From: Cyclobacterium qasimii M12-11B
GTDB lineage: Bacteria; Bacteroidota; Bacteroidia; Cytophagales; Cyclobacteriaceae
Direction: 5' to 3'
Length of the DNA stretch: 64,000 nt
Assembly (NCBI RefSeq): GCF_000427295.1
Contig: NZ_ATNM01000114.1
Location: 1-64,000 of the forward strand
Positions within the stretch are counted from its first letter, which is position 1. Each line of letters begins with the position of its first letter. The notes below the pieces were generated by a model. The model was not told the DNA's origin, searched no databases, and worked only from the letters and a program-made list of their open reading frames with translations. Shown here piece after piece: positions 18,815 to 27,436 of the stretch. The translations under genes and the position numbers were made by a program.

Positions 18815-20152
18815 TTATTTTCCCCACCAATTATCCAGTGAAGCGGTAAGTTTTTTCACCACATCCGGATGCTTGTTTGCGAGGTTATTCTCTTCCAATG
18901 GATCCTTTAGAATATTGTAAAGCAACACTTCCTGCGTATCCTCATTGGCCACCCCAGGGACAATAATCTTCCAGGGACTGGTAATAAGAATTCTGCTCTC
19001 CAAGGTTTCTTCCGGGACATCCACCCCTTTCATGTCATGAGAAAAATCCATACTGTAAATTTCTTTCCTCTTCTTCAATGCTTTCTTATCCATCACATTG
19101 ATTCCGTGCATATCCGGCAGTGGATCCAAGCCAACAGCAGCCATAGTTGTTACGGCCATATCAATGCTACTTGTCAAATTGGAATGGTCCATCTTGGGTT
19201 TAATTTTACCCGGCCATTTGTAAATAATAGGTGTTCTAATTCCCATATCCTGTGGCGCTTGTTTGGAACCTTTAACAAATTTATTAGGCACATTTGGATC
19301 TTGTATCCAGCCGTTGTCTGTTACAAAAACCACCAGGGTGTTTTCAGAAAGCCCCTTTTCCTCCACCCTGTCCAGGAGCTGTCCAACAGTAATGTCAAAC
19401 CATTCACACATAGCCCAATAGGCAGCAACTGACTTGGTAGGTGCTAAAGGCAAGTACTTCTGGAGTAATGAATCTGGTGGATTGTGTGGAGAATGAGGTA
19501 AAAATGGCGCATACCATACAAAGAATGGTTTGTCTTCATCAATTGCATGATCCATAAAATCGAATATAGGATCCATACCTTCCCGGCCTATTTTAAGCCC
19601 TTCATCTCCATGTCTTCCACCTCGGCTTGGATCACCATGTGTCATTCCATCCGTAAATCCACCTTCTTTGTAGTTTCCTCCCCACCATTTTCCGGCCTGA
19701 AAAGAAAGGTATCCCAATTTTTTCAAAACCATTGGTATGGTAGGATGTTTCTGAAATTCATCAAGGTAATCCTTGTAAAGTCTGGACCTTGCGATTTGCC
19801 AATTGTTATTGTAACGCTTCCCCTCAAATTTAAATTCGGGATCATTCCCTGAAATACCATGTTGGTAAGGGTATAATCCAGTAATGATACTGGCTAAGGA
19901 CGGACTACACAGTGGAGCTGTCACATAGCCTCTGGTGAATGTATGTCCTTCACCCGCCAGCTTGTCTATATTTGGCGTCTCAATATGAGGATGACCTGTG
20001 AATCCGTAATCATTCCACGACTGATCATCGGAAAGAATATAGATAATATTGGGTTTTTCACCCTGTGCAAATGAGGTTACTTTGGTCATTGAAACCAATA
20101 GAAACACCATAAACACACATTTAAAAGGATAACTCCTAAATACTTTTTCCAT
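18815..20152 (-). CDS. PUL sulfatase with atypical CSPSL active-site motif
   Basis: The 445-residue exported sulfatase has a Sec signal peptide (about 1-30, ending SFAQ) and PNIIYILSDDQSWNDYGFTG for metal binding. The modification site is Cys82-Ser-Pro-Ser-Leu86: the arginine of the usual CxPxR is leucine. Other blocks remain: FQAGKWWGG (usual KWH changed to KWW), FVVWYAPFLPHSPHNPP-like metal region, and VVFVTDNGW. The cysteine is intact, so formylglycine formation is possible, but the motif is non-canonical. It is the last gene of the sigma-FecR-SusC-SusD operon, 25 bases after susD. Its substrate is likely a sulfated glycan or glycoside imported by that SusCD pair. Confidence 0.85.
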   Translation of the reverse strand: MEKVFRSYPFKCVFMVFLLVSMTKVTSFAQGEKPNIIYILSDDQSWNDYGFTGHPHIETPNIDKLAGEGHTFTRGYVTAPLCSPSLASIITGLYPYQHGISGNDPEFKFEGKRYNNNWQIARSRLYKDYLDEFQKHPTIPMVLKKLGYLSFQAGKWWGGNYKEGGFTDGMTHGDPSRGGRHGDEGLKIGREGMDPIFDFMDHAIDEDKPFFVWYAPFLPHSPHNPPDSLLQKYLPLAPTKSVAAYWAMCEWFDITVGQLLDRVEEKGLSENTLVVFVTDNGWIQDPNVPNKFVKGSKQAPQDMGIRTPIIYKWPGKIKPKMDHSNLTSSIDMAVTTMAAVGLDPLPDMHGINVMDKKALKKRKEIYSMDFSHDMKGVDVPEETLESRILITSPWKIIVPGVANEDTQEVLLYNILKDPLEENNLANKHPDVVKKLTASLDNWWGK

Positions 20153-20177
20153 CGTAAATTATTTTGGTTTTTGTTAA

Positions 20178-21656
20178 TTAATAGCCTGTATTTTGGTCCA
20201 ATCTATTGATTAAAATCTGCTCAGCAGGTATGGGCGCCAATAATTTATTTGCTGTCACATTAAAGGATGCATCAAATAGGAAAGGTTTCATTTCTTTTTC
20301 CCTGATTCCATGAGCCGACATGACCTCCACAGCTTTTCCACTTCTCTTTAAATCATACCATCTTTGGTTTTCGAAACAGAATTCCACCTGACGTTCTTTC
20401 AAAATCAACGCTTCTAAACTTGTTTGATCATAACCTATAAGCGCATCAGTCAGGCCAGCTCTTTCTCTAACCATTTCCACATAAGGAATGGCCTCTCCTG
20501 TTCTACCAAGCCCATTCAATGCCTCTGCATACATCAGCAACACATCTGAATAGCGCAATACGGGCATATTGTCACCACATCTATCATCAGGCGCAGAAAC
20601 TGGCGGTTTGAATTTACCAATATAGGACAACTCTCTAATTTCACCGTCCCAATCAGGGCCTGTCCAGGTATTAATGGAAACAGCTTTCCTTTTATCACCC
20701 TCTTCGAAGGCGTTTATAAGATCCACTGTGGGCATATTCCAGCCTGCAGACACCATACTAATATTCGGCCTGTTTGTGATTTCTCCTTCAGAACTCCATG
20801 GAGCAAACATAAAAATATACCGATTGGCAAGTTCACTATTATTTTCAGAGTACTGAATAGCGAAAAGCGTTTCCGTAAAATCCGGATTGGAAGGATCATA
20901 CAAATCAGCATAATCCATCAATAAACTGTACTGATTCGCATCTATCACTTCTTTGAGGACACTTGCGGCATCTGTATAATTGTTTTGGGTAAGATAAACC
21001 TTACCTAAAAGCGCTTGAGCGGCATATTTGTTCGCTCTGCCATCTTCATGAACCGCCGTGGCATTGGAGAAATGAGCTGCTGCGCTTTCCAGGTCGTTAA
21101 TGATTTGTTGGTAAACCTGCTCTTCTGAAGACCTGTCTATATTCACAGCTTCTTGCGCCGTAATGGGGGTAATCACCAAAGGAACTCCTCCGTATTGTCT
21201 CACCAAATTGAAATAATAAAGGGCTCTTAAGAACAAGGCTTCCCCTTCTGATCTGTCCTTATAAGCTTCATTAGACCAGGATACACCCTCCCTATCAATT
21301 TCTGATAACAACTTATTACATCTTGTGATGCCATTGTAGGATTCATCCCAGAATTGACCATAACCACGGTTGTCAGAAGTGATGATAAACTGGTCAATCA
21401 CACCTCTTACTGCTTCACCCGTTCTGATATTGTACTGAAAACTCGTATTGTCTGATATCAATTCTGCCAGCACCCAATGTAAATCTTTTTCGTAATTTCT
21501 CATGGGCACATAGCACCCGTTGGCCAACAGGATAAACTCCTCCTGGGTCTGATAGAAATTGCCTTCATTTAAAGTTGTCTCCGGGAAGATTTCCAGAAAA
21601 TCCTCTGAACAAGAGCTCATTCCCAAAAAGACAAGTATATATAGTAACTTTTTCAT
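20178..21656 (-). CDS. susD: SusD/RagB-family nutrient-binding outer-membrane lipoprotein
   Basis: The 492-residue SusD homologue is a surface lipoprotein that caps the SusC channel and binds glycan. It has lipobox cysteine 16 (GMSSCSED), N-terminal SusD-like helices (ETTLNEGNFYQTQEEF, then GITRCNKLLSEID, ALFLRALYYFNLVRQYGGVPL), TPR-type helices in the middle, and the C-terminal RagB part (DVLLMYAEALNGLGR, LILKERQVEFCFENQRWYDLKR). Length is normal. It lies 44 bases after susC and 25 before the sulfatase gene, in one operon. Confidence 0.93.
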   Translation of the reverse strand: MKKLLYILVFLGMSSCSEDFLEIFPETTLNEGNFYQTQEEFILLANGCYVPMRNYEKDLHWVLAELISDNTSFQYNIRTGEAVRGVIDQFIITSDNRGYGQFWDESYNGITRCNKLLSEIDREGVSWSNEAYKDRSEGEALFLRALYYFNLVRQYGGVPLVITPITAQEAVNIDRSSEEQVYQQIINDLESAAAHFSNATAVHEDGRANKYAAQALLGKVYLTQNNYTDAASVLKEVIDANQYSLLMDYADLYDPSNPDFTETLFAIQYSENNSELANRYIFMFAPWSSEGEITNRPNISMVSAGWNMPTVDLINAFEEGDKRKAVSINTWTGPDWDGEIRELSYIGKFKPPVSAPDDRCGDNMPVLRYSDVLLMYAEALNGLGRTGEAIPYVEMVRERAGLTDALIGYDQTSLEALILKERQVEFCFENQRWYDLKRSGKAVEVMSAHGIREKEMKPFLFDASFNVTANKLLAPIPAEQILINRLDQNTGY

Positions 21657-21700
21657 GTCTGAATAATTTTTGTGAATCTCAGGTTTGAATTCAAATGCGT

Positions 21701-24700
21701 TTAAAAAGATAGATTAATACCTATGGAGGTGGTTCTTGAGAGCGGATAAGAAGTCATGTCAAACCCAGGAACCAAGGTATTGTTTTGGTTAGCTGCCTGC
21801 CCTTCAGGATTGGCACCTTTATAATTGGTAAACATGGCCAGATTTTGAACCGTCATGTAGATCCTTGATCCTTTTACCACCTTCAAACGCTCGAGAAAAT
21901 CACTTGGCAGGGTATATCCCAAAGTAAGATTGGAAATTCTCACATAGGAAGCATCTTCTACCCATAAACTTGACACCCTGTGTCCCCAACTAGGTCTGAC
22001 TTGAGGAATGCCTGAGTGAATGCCATCTCCAGGATTTTCTGTGCTTCTCCAACGATTTTCCCAGTCTTTGTCCACATTGAAAAAGCCCTGGAGGTTATCT
22101 GTCGTCTGGCGCAAACCATTCATTACCTGTCCACCACTTTGACCATTGACAATTATGCCCAAGTCAATGTTTTTGTAAGCAAAATTATTGGTGAAACCGA
22201 AAATAAAGTCAGGGTGAGGGTTTCCAATAATGGTATAATCCAAAACATCATTTATCAAACCATCCCCATTGACATCCCTATACTTCACATTTCCTTCGTA
22301 AACCTGAGGTGTTTTTACAATATCAGGATTCTCCATGTCCGCAGGGGTATAAACTCCCTCCAAGACAAAACCATAAAACTGCCCGATGGGCTGACCGACA
22401 ACGGAAACGTGGGTAGGGTTGCCATCATTATTTCCTGCCAGGATTCTCACCGTATTGTCATTTAGAGACATTACTTTGTTCCTATTAAAGGCAATATTCG
22501 CATTGACATCCCAACTGAAGGTTCCGACATAAGGAGAACCACCCAAGGCGATTTCTAGCCCCATATTTCTAACATTCCCTTGGTTGATGGTTTGAGAATT
22601 AAATCCTGTAATGGTAGGAATGACATCATTCAGCAACATATTATTGCTCTCTCTTCGGTACAAGTCAATCAATAAACTAAGTCTGCTTTCCAGGAATTGA
22701 AAATCCAGCCCCAGGTCAAACTGCTTGGATTCCTCCCATGTCAAAAATGGATTGGCTAGCCCTACAGTGGAAGCAGTTACTTGATTGTTGCCAAAAACAT
22801 ATGATCCTGCACTAATGGAAGCAAGGTGAGCATAGTTACCAATATTATTGTTGCCACTTTTACCATAACTTCCCCGGATTTTAAACTCATCCACCCAGTT
22901 GATATTTTGGAAGAAATCTTCCTCTGAAACTCTCCATGCTGCCGCAATGGAAGGGAACATAGCAAAGCGGTTTTGATTGCCAAACCTTGAAGAACCATCA
23001 GAACGGAAGGTAGCTGTTAAAAGGTATTTGTCTTTCAAAGCATAATTCACTCTTCCCAAATAAGAAATCATACTCCATTCGTTGATTGCTTCCCCCCAGT
23101 TATCAATATTTTGAGCAGCATTAATGGTCGTTATCAAGTCGTTTGGAAAAGGGCTTGCGCCCAACGAAATACTATTGGAAGTAAACTTCTGCGTGGTATA
23201 TCCAAGCAAAGCATTGATTCGGTGGTCACCTCTGGTTAAGTCATAATTAACGGTATTCTCTATTAGCCAATCGAAGCTATTGCTTCTCGAATTGGAAGAA
23301 TAACCGGTCCCCGCAGTTGGAGGTCTGTTGGAAGCACCAATTGTACTTGGAACATATTGCTCGAACTTTGACACTTCAAAAATGGTATTCAAGGAAGACC
23401 TAAATCTTAAATTCGGCAAAATTTCCAATTCAGCAAAAGCCAAACCAAGGTTCTGAAAAGTGTTTTGCTGCATTTTCATCTCCTGCAAAGCAAATAAAGG
23501 ATTCACAAAACTCCAGGCAGAGTGAAAACGGCTTTGAGGCGCTACGATGTACGGTTTAATGTTTCCATTGGCATCATAGGGTGTAGATATAGGGTTCGCC
23601 CAAATACTTACTCCCAAAATATCACTTCTATTTAGATTGGTACTCGCCCTGTCTTGTTTGATAAAGGTGGGTTGAATGGATGCCCCAATTTTAAGTTTGT
23701 TGGTGACATTGCTTTCAATCCCCAGGTTACTACTAAATCTTTCTATGCCGGTATGCTTCAATACCCCCTCCTGCTTGAAATAACCTAAGCTAAAATTAAT
23801 TCTGGAATCCTTCGTTCCTTTTTGCATGCTAAAATTATGGTCCTGAATCTTAGCCGTTTGTAGTACGAGGTCATACCAGTCTGTTCCTTGACCTGAAAGT
23901 GCATCCAAATCCCTGTATTCCTCAGGATAATCCGCCAAGGTTGGTTCTCTACCTTCAGTTTGCCTAACTCCTATATCAATTCTATCTCGTTGGAATTGTG
24001 CAAATTCTCTTTGATTCAAAAGTTGTGGCCTGCCTTTTTGAGGAGCTTGCTGCACACCTACCATAGAGGAGAAATTGATAGTTGTCTGATCAAGCTCACC
24101 TTTTTTGGTAGTAATCATAATTACGCCATTGGCCCCTCTCGAGCCATAAATAGCTGTCGAAGAAGCATCTTTAAGAATGGTTATTGACTCAATATTATTT
24201 GGATCTATAAACATCAAAGGGTTTAGGGTTTGATTCATCCCTGAAGAATAGGGCATTCCATCGATGACATAGAGCGGTTCATTGCCTGCCCCAAGGGATC
24301 CACTCCCCCGGATTTTCACTGAGGTACCTGCTCCTGGTGCTCCTGATACTTGCTGGATTTGTACACCTGCCACTTGTCCCACCATTTTCTGGTCTAAGGA
24401 AGAAACAGGTAAATTTTTGATTGCTTTCTGATTCACCGATGAAACGGCTCCTGTTACATCTTCTTTTTTCTGGGTACCATATCCTACTACAACCACCTCT
24501 TCCAATGCAGCCTGATCATCCATCAAGGTAATTGAATAACTGGTTTGATTGCCTACAGTGAAGGTTTGGCTTTTATAACCAATAAAAGAAATTTGAATCA
24601 ATGCCCCAGTGTCTGCATTCAAAGAGAACTTCCCATCAAGATCAGTGACTGTTCCGGTGGTGGTACCATCAATAATTACAGTTGCACCAGGAATGGGGTT

Positions 24701-25162
24701 TCCGCCTTCATCCACCACAGTTCCATTGATAGGTACAAACACATCCTCCGAATCGTTTAATACGGAAGTAAAATCTGACACCTTCTCCTCCTTATTTTCG
24801 GTCACAAGGCCGGGCTTTACATATATTGTATTGTTTACTCTTTTAAACTCAAATGCTGTAACCTGTGCCAGGTGTTGAAGGACCTCTTTAAGGTTGCTTT
24901 CCTCATAAGAAAAGGTAAATCGATTGTTATCCTTGACTACTTTTTGATTGTAAGTAAAGTTAAAAAGGGTTTTTTCTTGTATTAGCCCCAATACCTCTTT
25001 AAAAGTATTCGATTGAACGCTTATACTTAGGCTAACATCCTCTAAATTTTGGCTTTTTGAGGTGGTCGCCATTAGAAATTGCATTGCAATCACCTGTACA
25101 AGGAAGGCATATAAAAGCCTCTTTGATACCATGATCAATAGTTTTAGTAAATTAATTTCCAT
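21701..25162 (-). CDS. susC: SusC/RagA-family TonB-dependent transporter with STN domain
   Basis: This 1153-residue outer-membrane importer works with SusD. The N-terminus MEINLLKLLIMVSKRLLYAF is typical of FecR-regulated SusC proteins. Then come a signal peptide, an STN signalling domain (about 45-115), a carboxypeptidase-regulatory-like barrel-associated domain (about 138-215, GTVVDEGGNPIPGATVIIDG), the plug with the SusC motif (PLYVIDGMPYSSG, TILKDASSTAIYGSRGANGV), and a 22-strand barrel to the C-terminal phenylalanine. The STN domain indicates trans-envelope signalling to the neighbouring FecR/ECF pair. Substrate is inferred from the adjacent sulfatase as a sulfated glycan. Confidence 0.94.
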   Translation of the reverse strand: MEINLLKLLIMVSKRLLYAFLVQVIAMQFLMATTSKSQNLEDVSLSISVQSNTFKEVLGLIQEKTLFNFTYNQKVVKDNNRFTFSYEESNLKEVLQHLAQVTAFEFKRVNNTIYVKPGLVTENKEEKVSDFTSVLNDSEDVFVPINGTVVDEGGNPIPGATVIIDGTTTGTVTDLDGKFSLNADTGALIQISFIGYKSQTFTVGNQTSYSITLMDDQAALEEVVVVGYGTQKKEDVTGAVSSVNQKAIKNLPVSSLDQKMVGQVAGVQIQQVSGAPGAGTSVKIRGSGSLGAGNEPLYVIDGMPYSSGMNQTLNPLMFIDPNNIESITILKDASSTAIYGSRGANGVIMITTKKGELDQTTINFSSMVGVQQAPQKGRPQLLNQREFAQFQRDRIDIGVRQTEGREPTLADYPEEYRDLDALSGQGTDWYDLVLQTAKIQDHNFSMQKGTKDSRINFSLGYFKQEGVLKHTGIERFSSNLGIESNVTNKLKIGASIQPTFIKQDRASTNLNRSDILGVSIWANPISTPYDANGNIKPYIVAPQSRFHSAWSFVNPLFALQEMKMQQNTFQNLGLAFAELEILPNLRFRSSLNTIFEVSKFEQYVPSTIGASNRPPTAGTGYSSNSRSNSFDWLIENTVNYDLTRGDHRINALLGYTTQKFTSNSISLGASPFPNDLITTINAAQNIDNWGEAINEWSMISYLGRVNYALKDKYLLTATFRSDGSSRFGNQNRFAMFPSIAAAWRVSEEDFFQNINWVDEFKIRGSYGKSGNNNIGNYAHLASISAGSYVFGNNQVTASTVGLANPFLTWEESKQFDLGLDFQFLESRLSLLIDLYRRESNNMLLNDVIPTITGFNSQTINQGNVRNMGLEIALGGSPYVGTFSWDVNANIAFNRNKVMSLNDNTVRILAGNNDGNPTHVSVVGQPIGQFYGFVLEGVYTPADMENPDIVKTPQVYEGNVKYRDVNGDGLINDVLDYTIIGNPHPDFIFGFTNNFAYKNIDLGIIVNGQSGGQVMNGLRQTTDNLQGFFNVDKDWENRWRSTENPGDGIHSGIPQVRPSWGHRVSSLWVEDASYVRISNLTLGYTLPSDFLERLKVVKGSRIYMTVQNLAMFTNYKGANPEGQAANQNNTLVPGFDMTSYPLSRTTSIGINLSF

Positions 25163-25216
25163 AATTTTAAATGCTTAAAATTCTTTTCGGGTTAGTTAAT
25201 TGATGAGTGTTTTGAG

Positions 25217-25251
25217 CTGGATCCAGAACTGTTACAGCAGTTGCTGGATCC
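25217..25251 (-). promoter_or_regulatory. Hairpin in the fecR-susC leader
   Basis: GGATCCAGCAACTG and CAGTTCTGGATCC (minus-strand sense) form a stem of about 12 pairs with a 6-base loop in the 127-base gap between fecR and susC. No T tract follows on the minus strand, so it may be an RNA stabiliser or attenuator for susC. On the plus strand TTTTCTT follows. Confidence 0.45.
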
Positions 25252-25289
25252 TTTTCTTATTCGCTGATTATTACATAGGCTTTTAAGAT

Positions 25290-26237
25290 TTATTTACAAT
25301 TTTTAAGATCTATTGTTATTGTTTTGGTACTTATATCCGTTTCGTATTCAAAATCCAATATGTGCCGAAGCCCCAACAAGATCGTTTCTATTCGCTCTCC
25401 GCTGTAAGCACCAGTAATGACACATTCAATCTCTTTTTGTGGCATTTCCACATCAATATTGACTCCATAGGCACGCTCCAAAATTGAGAAAACAGAAGCG
25501 ACTTTCTCTTCTTCAAATATCAATTTTCTAGTATGCCAACCAATAAAGAAATCTGGATTCACCTCCTTCACCTGTATTTGACCCGTATTTATAATTGCCT
25601 GTTGTCCTGGGTTTAATTCCACGCCTTCATTGGATTTCAAATTGGCAACTTTGACCTTACCACTTGTTACAGTAATTTCAGGTTGATGATGGGTATTCAC
25701 ATTAAAGGAGGTTCCTAAAACAGTAATCTCAGAGGTGCCGGTAACCACTTTAAAGGGTTTCTTTGGATTTGGCTTGATATCAAAAAAAGCTTCTCCTTTC
25801 AAATGCACAATGCGCATCTCTTCAGCAAAAGCCTCGGGGAATTCAAGGCTACTATTTTCATTCAAACGTACCTTACTACCATCTGAAAGTGTAACTGTTG
25901 ACCGCATTCCCTGCTCGGTCCTTTTCACCAACATCGGGATTTCAGCTGGTTGACTTGACATTTCCCATACAGCCAAACCTACCAAAGCAAAGAAGAAAAG
26001 TACAGCAGCAAATTTTCTAACCAGCAGGAATACACTCCTCCCAGTTGAATTTCGTCTTCCTGCGACTTCTATTTTTTTCCACACATTTGATTTTGCTGCA
26101 CTCATTCCATCTTGAGAAGGAGTTTTACCCAAATGTGCCAATTCATCCAATATTGAATCAAATTGCCCATTCCTTTTGGGGTCTAATTTCCCAGACCTGT
26201 ACCTTTTTGCCCACTTAATTAATTGCTTCAATTGCAT
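25290..26237 (-). CDS. fecR: FecR-type anti-sigma factor
   Basis: This membrane anti-sigma factor relays the substrate signal from the SusC STN domain to the ECF sigma factor. The open frame reaches 26270, but ATG at 26237 (MQLKQLIKWAKRYRSG) is the natural start and gives 315 residues. Parts: cytoplasmic N-terminus, one transmembrane helix (about residues 72-92, FAAVLFFFALVGLAVW), the FecR domain (about 110-205, RSTVTLSDGSKVRLNENSSL, GEAFFDIKPNPKKPFKVVTG), and a C-terminal DUF4974 domain (about 240-312). It lies between the sigma factor and susC on the same strand. Confidence 0.92.
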   Translation of the reverse strand: MQLKQLIKWAKRYRSGKLDPKRNGQFDSILDELAHLGKTPSQDGMSAAKSNVWKKIEVAGRRNSTGRSVFLLVRKFAAVLFFFALVGLAVWEMSSQPAEIPMLVKRTEQGMRSTVTLSDGSKVRLNENSSLEFPEAFAEEMRIVHLKGEAFFDIKPNPKKPFKVVTGTSEITVLGTSFNVNTHHQPEITVTSGKVKVANLKSNEGVELNPGQQAIINTGQIQVKEVNPDFFIGWHTRKLIFEEEKVASVFSILERAYGVNIDVEMPQKEIECVITGAYSGERIETILLGLRHILDFEYETDISTKTITIDLKNCK

Positions 26238-26567
26238 AAAACTCCAAAGGGTTATATAGGGAAGTACCATAATACCGAAGGATCAGCTAGTCGGAAGTGA
26301 AAAAAAATCAATAATTTTTCGTTTAGTATATATTAAGTGCAGCGTTTGGATTAAATAAGGGATCCAACAGGAATATTAAGCTACTAGAATTTGATAATAG
26401 GGCCTTCGTGAAACAATTCCCCTATGCCTCATTCAAATGGTGTTTTAACTGAATGGCTTCTTCTGTGTTTCTGAAAAATGGAGTAGTTCGTTAACCAAAT
26501 CAACATCGCCTTTCTGAAAGGTTTATCAATCGAAATCAGGTTAATAGATAAAGAAAGGAGCGTTAAC

Positions 26568-27137
26568 TCAATACCAACTGACCAGGCAAATTACGATGAA
26601 CTCTATGGATTGCCTTAGAAGGTACAAGGCTTTTTTGATGTGATTTTCAACCGTGAAAACAGAAATCCCTAATTTTTCAGAAATCTGCTTGTTACTTAAA
26701 TAACTAAATCTGCTAAGCTTAAAAACATTTCTGCATTTTTGTGGCAATTTTTGAATCCCACTTTCCAGCAGCTTACGTGTATCCCTTTCTTCAAGATATT
26801 CATCAGTAGAACAAATACCCTTTGTGTTTTCAATAAAATCCAACTGCTCTTTATTCCATTTATTTTTTCGAATTTCTTTCGCTATCTGATTCCTTGCAGC
26901 GCCAAAAAGATAAGGAAGCAAGGTAGGATGATTCAAGCTTGGTGGTTTTTTCCATAACGAAATAAAGATGTTTTGAACAACATCTTCTGCAGTCTCTCTG
27001 TCTTGCATCACCTTGAATACATATCGAAAAACAGCGTCAAAATGACGCTGATAGAGCACTTCAAAGGCCTGATGGTTTTGACGTTCTCCAATCAACTTTA
27101 GCAGTTCTTGGTCATTATGGGTTATTATACTAGTCAA
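26568..27137 (-). CDS. ECF RNA polymerase sigma factor
   Basis: The 189-residue sigma factor has region 2 at about 25-90 (FEVLYQRHFDAVFRYVFKVM, then AEDVVQNIFISLWKK) and region 4 at about 125-178 (LPQKCRNVFKLSRF, NKQISEKLGISVFTVENHIK). It is the standard PUL-type ECF sigma controlled by the downstream FecR. The start ATG at 27137 gives MTSIITHNDQELLKLIGE. It is the first gene of the minus-strand operon. About 330 bases separate it from fecR (26238-26567), a gap in which I see no further gene. The 300 bases upstream (27138-27436) should carry its promoter. Confidence 0.92.
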   Translation of the reverse strand: MTSIITHNDQELLKLIGERQNHQAFEVLYQRHFDAVFRYVFKVMQDRETAEDVVQNIFISLWKKPPSLNHPTLLPYLFGAARNQIAKEIRKNKWNKEQLDFIENTKGICSTDEYLEERDTRKLLESGIQKLPQKCRNVFKLSRFSYLSNKQISEKLGISVFTVENHIKKALYLLRQSIEFIVICLVSWY

Positions 27138-27436
27138 TTTTGGGTTTTCACTACAAGTGATACGCTAATTAAAAGAATAAAAGGCACATTCCAAACAAAG
27201 ATTTATAGAAGGCATGATTAAGCCCCTATTTATTTATCCAGATTTAAAATCTGTATTGAATCAGAGTGGTTTAACATGAAATAGGCATTGCGATTATAGC
27301 ACCTAAAGAAACCAATTATACATCAATCCAAGTGATAGATGAGGCTATAAATTGTACTAAGAGTGGATCCTGAAATAATACTATTTGACTACAAACAGCT
27401 TTATCCTTCAATAGGATAGCTTAAAAACGAATTATT

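Noticed and set aside
19037-19432. 131-codon plus-strand open frame inside the CSPSL sulfatase
   Set aside because: It is an antisense shadow of a well-conserved sulfatase.
22016-22465. 149-codon plus-strand open frame inside susC
   Set aside because: It is the reverse-strand shadow of the SusC barrel and shows no protein family features.
26238-26270. Longer FecR start at 26270
   Set aside because: The ATG at 26237 gives the typical N-terminus; the extra 11 residues have no counterpart and the start codon is weak.
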